DNA of 41,149 nt from Smithellaceae bacterium (lineage in GTDB: Bacteria > Desulfobacterota > Syntrophia > Syntrophales > Smithellaceae). The DNA lies in contig JAQUVQ010000023.1 of the NCBI GenBank assembly GCA_028693285.1, positions 1-41,149 of the forward strand, read 5' to 3'. This document shows positions 23,839 to 31,638 of the stretch, in pieces. Within the stretch, counting starts at the first letter, position 1, and each line of letters begins with the position of its first letter. Both the position numbers and the translations under genes were made by a program. A model generated the notes under the pieces. That model did not search any database and was not told where the DNA came from. It saw nothing but the letters and a program-made list of their open reading frames with translations.

Positions 23839-25677
23839 TCAGGATTCGGGCAGGCGATAGCCCTTTTCGCGAAACAATTTCAGACAGACATCCGCCACAA
23901 CCGGGTCATAGAGAGTCCCCCGGTTCGCTTCGATCTCGGCCAGGGCGGCTTCGATGCCAAGCCCGGCACGGTAGGGACGATGCGAGGCCATCGCTTCCAC
24001 GACATCCGCAACGGCCAGGATGCGGGACTCCGGAAGCACCTGATCCCCTTTAAGGCCGTTGGGATAACCGGAACCGTCCATCCGTTCATGATGTTCCAGA
24101 ACGATCCTCGCAATGGGCCAGGGAAACTCGATGTCCTTGAGGATGTCATAGCCGGCCTGCGAGTGGGTTTTGATGAGCCGGCGCTCCAGGTCGGTCAGCC
24201 TGGTGGGTTTGCTGAGAATCTCGGAGGGAACGGAGATTTTGCCCAGATCATGGACCATGCCCGCCATATGAATGCCTTCGATCTGCTCGTCGGTCAGTTG
24301 CATCTCCAAGGCAATGGCCCGGCCCATGTCGGCCACCCGGCGCTGATGGCCCGCCGTGTAGGGATCCCTGGTTTCCACCATCATGGCCGTTGCCTGCACG
24401 GTGGCGGCAAGCGCGGCGCGAAGTTTGACAAAGCTTTGGCTCAGGGCCTCCTCTGACTGCTTGCGTTCCGTGACGTCCCGCACAATCCCCCGAAAGGCGA
24501 TCGGTTTTCCCGTCGGATCACGGATGAGAGAAACGGACGATTCGACATGTCTTCTGGTGTTGTCTTTCCGGACAATATCAAAGTCAACGACTTTGCCGGG
24601 CTTCCCGGTTTTGTAAATATTCAAATAGATGTGAAAGCATTTTCTTCCGCTTTCAAAATCGGTGTACTGCTTGTAGTTCAATCCGATTAATTCTTCCTTC
24701 GAATACCCGTAGATTCTGGACATGGAATCGTTAACGAATATAAAATTGCCGTATAGATCCTGCTCGAAGTAGCCGTCCTCGATGCTTTCCAGAATGGTCC
24801 GGTACTTCTCCTCCCTTTCCCGCAGGGCGTCCTCCGATTTTTTGCGGTCGGTGATATCTGTGATGAGATTCAACGTCGCGGGACGGCCCTCCCAGTTGAT
24901 GAGGATGGAGCTGATCTCGATCCACGCGACGAGGCCTTTCTTGTAGAGCGCCCGGTAGGTATGCCGCGTGGGGGCGGCATCGCCGTTGATTTTCTCAAGA
25001 TACCGCCGGATCACCATGTCCCTGTCCTCCGGATGCACCAGTTCAAAGACAGGGATCGACATAAATTCCTGCACTGAATATCCAAAGGCCTCGACCGCCC
25101 GGGCGTTGACAAACCTGATCCTGCCGTCCTGAATCACGATGATCGCTTCATCGGCATTTTCGACCAGAGACCGGTAATGCTCTTCGCTCTCCCGCAGCGC
25201 CGCCTCCGCGCGCCTGCGTTCGGTGATGTCTTCAATCATCGCCACGCCGCCGATAATGCCCTTGCCCTCCAGATGGACCGGCGTGAAAATTACCCTAACC
25301 GGCGTGGACTTTTTCGCGGTGACGGAATGATACACGTCCTCATAAAAAACGGTCTGGCCTTCGAGCACCTGCCGAATGCTGTCAACAATCTTTTGATCCC
25401 GCAGCGCAAACAGGTCCAGGCCGATCAGGACTTCTTTGGAAGACCCGATAATGTCGACGAAATGATCATTGCACGCGACAATGACGCCCTTTTCATCAAA
25501 GTAAAAATTGCCCAGGGGGGAATACTCGAAAAGCAGCCGGTATTTCTCCTCGCTTTCCCGCAACGCCTCCTTCACGCGTTTTTGATCCAGCGCGGAGCGC
25601 TCCAGTTTCGCAATCTTTTCTCTCAGGGAAGCCAGTTCACCGAGCAGGGCCTGCCTCGTCCCGGCGTGATCATTCAT
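23839..25677 (-). CDS. PAS-PAS-PAS-HD-GYP c-di-GMP phosphodiesterase
   Basis: Sensory enzyme that should degrade c-di-GMP. In its 612 residues come a short coiled coil (about 5-35), three PAS domains (about 40-155, 165-290, 295-410) and an HD-GYP domain (about 425-605). Key residues are H476-D477 (MVHDLGKI), H505 (KTHSQAG), H529/H530 (EHHERMDG) and the GYP signature at 537-539 (GSGYPNGL). No membrane helix. PAS2 is about 70% identical, by hand count over 118 residues, to PAS3 of the diguanylate cyclase at 17283-19058. The ATG at 25677 follows GGGAG; a TTG at 25701 is an alternative. Confidence 0.95.
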   Translation of the reverse strand: MNDHAGTRQALLGELASLREKIAKLERSALDQKRVKEALRESEEKYRLLFEYSPLGNFYFDEKGVIVACNDHFVDIIGSSKEVLIGLDLFALRDQKIVDSIRQVLEGQTVFYEDVYHSVTAKKSTPVRVIFTPVHLEGKGIIGGVAMIEDITERRRAEAALRESEEHYRSLVENADEAIIVIQDGRIRFVNARAVEAFGYSVQEFMSIPVFELVHPEDRDMVIRRYLEKINGDAAPTRHTYRALYKKGLVAWIEISSILINWEGRPATLNLITDITDRKKSEDALREREEKYRTILESIEDGYFEQDLYGNFIFVNDSMSRIYGYSKEELIGLNYKQYTDFESGRKCFHIYLNIYKTGKPGKVVDFDIVRKDNTRRHVESSVSLIRDPTGKPIAFRGIVRDVTERKQSEEALSQSFVKLRAALAATVQATAMMVETRDPYTAGHQRRVADMGRAIALEMQLTDEQIEGIHMAGMVHDLGKISVPSEILSKPTRLTDLERRLIKTHSQAGYDILKDIEFPWPIARIVLEHHERMDGSGYPNGLKGDQVLPESRILAVADVVEAMASHRPYRAGLGIEAALAEIEANRGTLYDPVVADVCLKLFREKGYRLPES

Positions 25678-25841
25678 GCGGACATTCTCCCGGCCGGCCA
25701 AAAGCGCGGATGGATAAAAAAAGGTTTTTGAACTGCAACCATGTCGGCCTACTCCATGATGGATATTTCATTTATGCCGGGTGGATTTGTAGCAGAAAAT
25801 GGATATTTGAACAAGACTTTGAACAGATCCGATCCGATTGG

Positions 25842-27152
25842 TCAGGCGGGCGCAAAACGGTAGTGGGGGCCGAAGCGTTCAAACGCGGCACGATCGAGAG
25901 CTTCCCGGTGGTCCGGATGGGCGATGCCGATGATCAGACGCGCCCGCTCCTGCAGGGAACGGCCGTACAGATTCACCGCTCCGAATTCCGTCACCAGCCA
26001 GTGCGCGTGGGCGCGCGTCGTCACCACACCCGCGCCGGGAAGCAGAATGGGGGCGATTTTACTGATGCCTTTTTCCGTCACCGACGGCATCGCCAGAATG
26101 GGTTTTCCGCCCGCCGAGCGCGACGCGCCGTAAAAAAAGTCGATCTGCCCCCCGACGCCGGAGTAGCATTTCGTCCCCAGCGAGTCGGCGCTGATCTGGC
26201 CGGTCAGATCAACCTGCAGCGCGGAGTTGATCGCCGTGGCCTTCGGGTTTTTCGCGATGATGAACGGATCGTTGGTGTAGCCGACGTCCTTCATCAGCAC
26301 GCGGTCGTTGCAATGCGTGTAGTCGTAAAGTCTTTTGGACCCCAAAAGAAACGTCGCCACCATTTGGCCCCGGTCGATGGCCTTGTTCTCTCCGTTGATG
26401 ACGCCCTTTTCAACCAGATCGATCACGCCGTCGGCGAACATCTCCGTGTGGATTCCAAGATTTTTATGCCCGGAAAGCTGCGTGAGCACCGCGTTGGGAA
26501 TCGCGCCGATGCCCATCTGCAGCGTCGCTCCGTCTTCGATGAGCGAAGCGCAGTGTTTGCCGATGGCCGCCTCGACAGCGTCCGGCAAAGCGAAGTGAAC
26601 CGTTTCCAGCGGCGCGTCGTCTTCCACGAAAAAATGGATGCGGGAGGCGTGAATGAGGCCGTCGCCGTACGTGTGGGGCACATGCGGATTGATCACGGCG
26701 ATCACGACCCTGGCCTTTTCGACGGCGGCCACGGACGCGTCCACCGATGTCCCCAGGGAGACGCGCCCCCGTTCGTCGGGCGGACTCACCTGAATCAGGG
26801 CGACGTCGCACGGAAGGTATCCTTCGCGATAGAGACGCTGGGTTTCCCCCAGAAACACGGGGATGTAATCGGCGTATCCCTGCTGCGTCGAGCGGCGGGC
26901 ATTGGGGCCGACAAAAAAGGAATCGAGCTGAAAGACGCCTTCAAACGCCGGATCGGCGTAAGGCGCGGGGCCTTCCGTGTGGAGATGATGAATGCGGACG
27001 CCGCGAAGTTCGCCCGAGCGGCCGCGCCGGCACAGCGCCTCGACCAGGCACGCGGGGGTGTTGGACGTCGCGCTGATATGAACGTGATCGCCGGAGCGGA
27101 CAGCCCTGACGGCTTCGTCAGGCGTGACGGGTTGAATGGAATTTGCTCTCAT
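25842..27152 (-). CDS. Acetyl-CoA hydrolase/transferase family CoA-transferase
   Basis: Family I CoA-transferase of the Cat1/4-hydroxybutyrate CoA-transferase kind (436 residues), which moves CoA between acyl-CoA and a free acid. The catalytic Glu is present: E237 in NLGIHTEMFADG, at the same place as Glu238 of 4-hydroxybutyrate CoA-transferase. The CoA-loop motifs MGIGAIPNAV and CYSGVGGQIDFFYGAS, and the C-terminal EFGAVNLYGRSLQERARLII and AHPDHRE, are also intact, so it should be active. The ATG at 27152 is used; a GTG at 27158 is possible; no clear ribosome site. The substrate cannot be told from sequence; acetate/butyrate-type acids are likely for this family. Confidence 0.92.
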   Translation of the reverse strand: MRANSIQPVTPDEAVRAVRSGDHVHISATSNTPACLVEALCRRGRSGELRGVRIHHLHTEGPAPYADPAFEGVFQLDSFFVGPNARRSTQQGYADYIPVFLGETQRLYREGYLPCDVALIQVSPPDERGRVSLGTSVDASVAAVEKARVVIAVINPHVPHTYGDGLIHASRIHFFVEDDAPLETVHFALPDAVEAAIGKHCASLIEDGATLQMGIGAIPNAVLTQLSGHKNLGIHTEMFADGVIDLVEKGVINGENKAIDRGQMVATFLLGSKRLYDYTHCNDRVLMKDVGYTNDPFIIAKNPKATAINSALQVDLTGQISADSLGTKCYSGVGGQIDFFYGASRSAGGKPILAMPSVTEKGISKIAPILLPGAGVVTTRAHAHWLVTEFGAVNLYGRSLQERARLIIGIAHPDHREALDRAAFERFGPHYRFAPA

Positions 27153-27234
27153 GGACACCCATTTTTTATGGGTTGCTATGGCCCCAACGCCCTTCCGATC
27201 GTCAAGGACACGGAAAAAGACTGAAGACTGAAGG

Positions 27235-27261
27235 CCGAAGGTATATTTTGCAGGCCTTCGG
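27235..27261 (-). terminator. Terminator-like hairpin after the alpha/beta hydrolase gene
   Basis: CCGAAGG (27235-27241) and CCTTCGG (27255-27261) form a 7-bp stem with a 13-base loop, just after the hydrolase stop at 27263. The minus-strand sequence after it is T-rich (CTTCAGTCTTCAGTCTTTTT). Confidence 0.45.
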
Positions 27262-27262
27262 T

Positions 27263-28063
27263 CTAATTTCCTTTCAAAAATTCTCTTATATCGTTTGAAA
27301 GCCGGTCCGGCTTTTCCAGATGGATCGCGTGGCCGCAGTTCTCGTAAATTACCATCTTTGCTTGCGGCATCTTCTGGCGGAAATCTTCCGCCAGGGCAAT
27401 TGGAAAAATCGGGTCCTCCCGGCCCAGAACGATCAGCGTGGGCTGATCGATTTTATGCACCCGCTCGTTGCTGTCAAACAGACCGGCGGCCGTAAACTGC
27501 CTCACAAAGGCATGGAACGGCTGCGGATTTTTCATGCGCAGCTCAACGGCCTTGTCCAGGGTATCCGGTTGCTGTTCCACAAAACCCGGCGCGGTCATCA
27601 GCGTCAGATCGATGCGATAAATTTCCCAGGGCTTCTTTCCGGCAATGGCGGCGGCCGTCCTGTCCCAGAAAGGCTTTCCCAGCGTCAGCGACCGGTGGCC
27701 GCCCATGCCGGTCGCCACCAGAATCAGCCGGTTGACCATTTCCGGATAGGAAAGCGCGATTTCCTGGGAAATGAAGCCGCCCATCGAGAGGCCGGCCACG
27801 TGGGCCTTTTGAATGCCCAGCGCCCGAAGCAGGCCCACCGAATCAGAAGCCATCAATTCCATGGAATACACATCGTCCGGCTTGTCGCTTCGGCCGATGC
27901 CCCGGTTGTCCATGGCAATAACCCGGAAGTCTTTGGAAAGCTCCTCGATCTGCGCAAACCACAAGTCCATCGGGAAAGCCAGGCCGTCGAGGAGCAAGAG
28001 CGGCTCTCCCGTTCCCTTCTCTTCGTAATAGATTTTGATGTCGTTGACGGTTTGATGCGGCAT
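27263..28063 (-). CDS. Alpha/beta hydrolase
   Basis: The 266-residue protein has a complete alpha/beta-hydrolase catalytic set: nucleophile S93 in GLSMGG, acid D217 in LGREDPIFP, and H245 in NCGHAIHLEKP. The oxyanion region is LLLLDGLAFPMDLW and DNRGIGRSDKP follows the first strand pair. This resembles 3-oxoadipate enol-lactonase/MhpC-type esterases or hydrolases; the substrate is not known. The ATG at 28063 follows GGAG by seven bases; an in-frame upstream ATG at 28075 is also possible. It follows the thiolase gene by 80 bp, which contains an inverted repeat. Confidence 0.93.
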   Translation of the reverse strand: MPHQTVNDIKIYYEEKGTGEPLLLLDGLAFPMDLWFAQIEELSKDFRVIAMDNRGIGRSDKPDDVYSMELMASDSVGLLRALGIQKAHVAGLSMGGFISQEIALSYPEMVNRLILVATGMGGHRSLTLGKPFWDRTAAAIAGKKPWEIYRIDLTLMTAPGFVEQQPDTLDKAVELRMKNPQPFHAFVRQFTAAGLFDSNERVHKIDQPTLIVLGREDPIFPIALAEDFRQKMPQAKMVIYENCGHAIHLEKPDRLSNDIREFLKGN

Positions 28064-28082
28064 GAACAACTCCATAAAAATA

Positions 28083-28127
28083 TAGGGAACGGTCTCGTGA
28101 CCTTTAGGTGATTGAAACCGTTCCCTA
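28083..28127. repeat. Inverted repeat between thiolase and hydrolase genes (possible REP-like element)
   Basis: TAGGGAACGGT (28083-28093) and ACCGTTCCCTA (28117-28127) are perfect 11-base arms around a 23-base loop. The core GGGAACGG/CCGTTCCC also forms the stem at 9927-9961, and a GGAACGGTTCC palindrome lies at 40326-40336, hinting at a repeat family. Confidence 0.65.
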
Positions 28128-28143
28128 CGATATAAAATATTGA

Positions 28144-29433
28144 TTAAACCGCTTCGATGGCAATCGCCATCCCCTGTCCGCCGCCGATGCACAGGGAAGC
28201 CAGCCCCAGGCCCACGTTGCGGCGCTTCATCTCATTGGCCAGCGCCAGCACGATGCGCGCCCCCGAGCAGCCGACCGGATGGCCGATGGATATGGCCGAA
28301 CCGTTGACATTGGTAATATCCCAGGGAATGCCCAGCTCGCGCAGGCAGGAAATGGCCTGTGAAGCAAAGGCTTCGTTGAGTTCAAACAGGCCGTAATCCT
28401 TAATCGACGTGCCGGTAATCCGGAGCAGTTTGCGCACGGCGGGAACGGGCCCCAGTCCCATGTACGCGGGATCGACGCCGCCGGAGGCGTAGCCCTTGAT
28501 GCGGGCCAGGGGTTTTAATCCCAGCGCTTTGGCTTTCTCCTCGCTCATAACCAGCAGCGCGACCGCGGCATCGTTGATGCCGGAGGCGTTGCCGGCCGTC
28601 ACCGTGCCGTCTTTCTTGAAGGCCGTGCCCAGTTTGGCGAGCTTCTCCATGCTGGTTTCCATCGGGCGTTCGTCCGTGTCGAAGACGATGGGATTGCCCT
28701 TTTTCTGGGGAATCGACACGGGAACAATTTCATCTTTCAAAAGGCCGCTTTTGATCGCGTTGCGCGCGCGGGTGTGGCTCTCCAGGCTCAGTTTGTCCTG
28801 CTCCTCGCGGGAAATGCTGTAGCGGGCGGCGATGTTTTCCGCGGTAACGCCCATGTGATAGCCGTAGAAGATTTCATAGAGGGCGTCAAACACCATCAGA
28901 TCAACAGTTTTGCCGAACGGCATATCCATGCGGTGGCCCCAGCGGGCCTTCGGCAGGCCGATGGGCACGTCGCTCATGTTTTCCATGCCGCCCGCGATCA
29001 CCACTTCGTTGTCGCCGGCCTTGATGGTGGCGGCGGCCAGCGCGATGGCTTTCATGCCGGAGGCGCAAACCTTGTTGACGGTGATGGCGGTCGTTTCCTT
29101 GGGAAGGCCGGCGCGGATCATGGCCTGGCGTCCGACGTTCTGCCCCTGGCCGGCGCCGATGACGTTGCCCATGATGACCTCATCAACGGCAAGCTCCCGG
29201 AGTCTGTCATCCCATTTGCCGTACTGCTGCTCGATGGGGCAAAGGCCTTCGTTTTTGGCCGTATCCGGCGCGTCCTCCCTGGCATGCGCCGGCAAAGCCG
29301 GCTTGAAACCGGCTTTAATCAACGATTCACGAATCACCAGCGCTCCCAGGTCTTTGGCGGGAACGCCTTTCAGAGAGCCGCCGAAGGCTCCAACCGCGGT
29401 GCGCACACCGCTGACAATGACTGCATTTGACAT
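28144..29433 (-). CDS. Acetyl-CoA acetyltransferase (thiolase) with an in-frame insertion
   Basis: Biosynthetic/degradative thiolase of 429 residues, cleaving or forming acetoacetyl-CoA or other 3-ketoacyl-CoA. The acylated Cys is C123 (VNKVCASGMKA), with H385 (ISIGHPVGCSGAR) and C415 (LASLCIGGGQG) completing the active site; NEAFA is present. All three numbers run about 34-37 higher than in standard thiolases because residues about 45-80 (KPALPAHARED... to ...KWDDRLREL) are inserted before VDEVIMGN. ATG 29433 has a GGGAGG ribosome site. It lies in line with the hydrolase (downstream) and the GNAT fusion gene (upstream); substrate specificity is not known. Confidence 0.94.
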   Translation of the reverse strand: MSNAVIVSGVRTAVGAFGGSLKGVPAKDLGALVIRESLIKAGFKPALPAHAREDAPDTAKNEGLCPIEQQYGKWDDRLRELAVDEVIMGNVIGAGQGQNVGRQAMIRAGLPKETTAITVNKVCASGMKAIALAAATIKAGDNEVVIAGGMENMSDVPIGLPKARWGHRMDMPFGKTVDLMVFDALYEIFYGYHMGVTAENIAARYSISREEQDKLSLESHTRARNAIKSGLLKDEIVPVSIPQKKGNPIVFDTDERPMETSMEKLAKLGTAFKKDGTVTAGNASGINDAAVALLVMSEEKAKALGLKPLARIKGYASGGVDPAYMGLGPVPAVRKLLRITGTSIKDYGLFELNEAFASQAISCLRELGIPWDITNVNGSAISIGHPVGCSGARIVLALANEMKRRNVGLGLASLCIGGGQGMAIAIEAV

Positions 29434-29593
29434 GATCTCGCTACCTCCCTCGATATAATTGATATAGCTGATTTTGTTTCCATCGCCGGGGCAAAATAAA
29501 TAACCCGAAATGCGCTGCTAATCGGCCGCAAGTTGCGGCGAAGTATTCCATAATCCGGTGGTTATGGCAAGAATGAATTGCGGGAGGCAGCGC

Positions 29594-31492
29594 CTATTTT
29601 TTCGCGGCCGCGTCCGGCTCCGCCTTTGCCTGCGTCAGGTCAAAACGCAAAGCCAGCGAGTCGTTTTCATACGATTTCCGGACGGGCAGCTTTGATTTTT
29701 CAAAGACCTTCAGCATGGCTTCGTTGCGCGGCAGCACATAGGCAATAAAGCATTGAATTCCACGGTCGCGCGCGATTTTGACCAGATACTTAAACAAAAA
29801 GGCGGCCACGCCCTTTCCCTGAAAGTCCTCATCGACGATGAAGGCAACCTCATACGCTTCGGCGCTTTTGTCATACGCGTAACGGGCTTCCGCGATGATT
29901 CTTTCGTTGCGCCCCTTTTCCGCGACGGCCACCACGGACAGAACCTTGTCGTAATCGATGCTCACATACGTCTGCATTTCCTTGTGGGGCATGACCGGCT
30001 TCGGGGCAAAATAACGGAAGTATTTCGATTCGTCGGAGAAGTTGTAAAACAGCCGCCGCATCTTGTCCTCGTCGGAAGGCTTGATCGGACGGACCTTGAT
30101 TTCCAGGCCGTCCTTCAGGGATTTGCGCGTTTCCAGCAGCGCCGGATAGTTGGCCGCGTGGCGGGCGAAATAAATCTGGTCCGCGTAAACATAATTGAGC
30201 GCCTTGGCCTGTTTGAGCAGGTCTTCGCGATGGTCGGGGTGCGCGATGTCGATCATGGCCAGCGCCCTTTCCCGAATGGACTTTCCGAAAAGATTGGCCA
30301 CGCCGTATTCGGTGACGATATACTTTACGACGCCGAGCGTGCTGTGGGTGTTGTCGGCCCGGCCGTCAAACTTGATGACGATGTTGCTGTTTCCCTCCGT
30401 ATCCACGGAATTGAGCGCCACGATCGCCTTGCCCCTTCGCGTCATGGTCGCGCCGACGGCGAAGTTCAGCTTGCTTTCGTAGCCGGTCAGCAGGTTGTCG
30501 CCGGAATGGAAGATGACCGACTCGCCGGAAATATCGATCTTTTTCACATTCATGATGGCGATGAGGCTTTTGATCCGGCGCACCACGAAAGGATTGTTGA
30601 GTCTCGCGATCGGATAAAATTCAAAGATGGGGTTGCGGTGAACGTATTCGTACAGCGCCTTGCTGCCGTAGCAGTAGCTGGCGGTGATCAGTCCGCCGTT
30701 GAACCGGCTGCGGTCCAGCGAGATGGCGCCGGATTCAATCAGGTCCAGCGCCCAATCGGAAACCACATGCGTTACGATGCCGAGGTTGCGCTTTTGCTTC
30801 AGGTGGTCGGCCACGGCGTTGAACAGTCTGCCCACGTGCAGCACGACGGTCGCCCCGTCGTCGATCAGGTTGGAGATATTCCAGCCGATGCGGTCCGTAA
30901 CCGCGTCATACGGCCGGCTGATCCGCTCGACCAGCGGCAGATCGCTTTCGACGACATAATCGATGCTGCTGATGTGGATGGTCGTTTCGCCCAGCGTCAC
31001 CGGCATGTTCGGATTGATTTCGGCGATCACGAGCGCGGCCTGCTTGATGACGATATTGGCCACGTCCACCGCGACGCCCAGGGACATGAAGCCCTTGTCA
31101 TCCGGCACGGACGTCTGAATGATCGCGACGTCCACCGCCACTGCGCCGCTTAAAAAAATGTACGGCAGCTCCATCAGGTTGGCGGGGATGAAATCAACCC
31201 GGCCCTCGGCGACTTCCTTGCTGATGCTTTCTCCGACGTTGAAGGTTTTCAGCCGGTACTGGTCGGAGCTCTGGTGGGACAGGTATTTTCGCAGCGTAAT
31301 GAGCTGAATGATCTCCAGATCGCGCAGATTTTTCGCATCCGACCGGGCCAGCGCGGTGAGGACTTTCCCCGGCGCCGCAACGCCGCTGGATAAAAATATC
31401 TTCTGCCCGGGCTTCAGCTTTTCCAGCGCCTGATCCGTACCGATCACCTTGCTGCGATAATCGAAGAAACCCTTCATTGTACTGTCTTTCAT
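29594..31492 (-). CDS. CoA-transferase-like domain fused to a GNAT acetyltransferase; catalytic Glu lost
   Basis: The 632 residues comprise an acetyl-CoA hydrolase/transferase-type domain (about 15-440; DDGATVVLHV, EYGVANLFGKSIRERALAMI, AHPDHRE) followed by a GNAT domain (about 455-615: VRPIKPSDEDKMRRLF, VDEDFQGKGVAAFLFKYLV, ENDSLALRF). This fusion is known in databases, but here the catalytic Glu seen at E237 of the paralogue (27152-25842) is His (H242 in GIVTHVVSDW), and the CoA-loop VGGQ is TGYES. The transferase half therefore looks inactive. The GNAT half keeps its acetyl-CoA motif and resembles the acetyltransferase part of Pat-type enzymes. A protein acetyltransferase with an acyl-CoA-sensing domain is a plausible role (inference). 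ATG 31492 follows GAGGG. Confidence 0.9.
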   Translation of the reverse strand: MKDSTMKGFFDYRSKVIGTDQALEKLKPGQKIFLSSGVAAPGKVLTALARSDAKNLRDLEIIQLITLRKYLSHQSSDQYRLKTFNVGESISKEVAEGRVDFIPANLMELPYIFLSGAVAVDVAIIQTSVPDDKGFMSLGVAVDVANIVIKQAALVIAEINPNMPVTLGETTIHISSIDYVVESDLPLVERISRPYDAVTDRIGWNISNLIDDGATVVLHVGRLFNAVADHLKQKRNLGIVTHVVSDWALDLIESGAISLDRSRFNGGLITASYCYGSKALYEYVHRNPIFEFYPIARLNNPFVVRRIKSLIAIMNVKKIDISGESVIFHSGDNLLTGYESKLNFAVGATMTRRGKAIVALNSVDTEGNSNIVIKFDGRADNTHSTLGVVKYIVTEYGVANLFGKSIRERALAMIDIAHPDHREDLLKQAKALNYVYADQIYFARHAANYPALLETRKSLKDGLEIKVRPIKPSDEDKMRRLFYNFSDESKYFRYFAPKPVMPHKEMQTYVSIDYDKVLSVVAVAEKGRNERIIAEARYAYDKSAEAYEVAFIVDEDFQGKGVAAFLFKYLVKIARDRGIQCFIAYVLPRNEAMLKVFEKSKLPVRKSYENDSLALRFDLTQAKAEPDAAAKK

Positions 31493-31562
31493 AAGGACGC
31501 CCTCAATAAACCTGCGACACGTTAAAATATTTCGTCAAAATAATCAATGCAAGACTCTGTGC

Positions 31563-31592
31563 TTGACAGGCTTTGTGCGGGGCAAGTATAAC
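31563..31592 (+). promoter_or_regulatory. Promoter of the biotin carboxylase operon
   Basis: TTGACA (31563-31568) and TATAAC (31587-31592, 5/6) are 18 bases apart. The start would be near 31599, about 40 bases before the start codon. The gap is shared with the divergent GNAT fusion gene. Confidence 0.65.
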
Positions 31593-31638
31593 TCCATCAA
31601 ATGGGGACGGCATCGCAGCGAAAGAAGGAAGGGCGTTT

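Noticed and set aside
25710..27224. Long plus-strand open frame opposite the CoA-transferase gene
   Set aside because: Antisense to an intact CoA-transferase with catalytic motifs; low-complexity His/Arg/Gly-rich translation.
29753..31153. Long plus-strand open frame opposite the GNAT fusion gene
   Set aside because: Antisense shadow with no ribosome site or domain.
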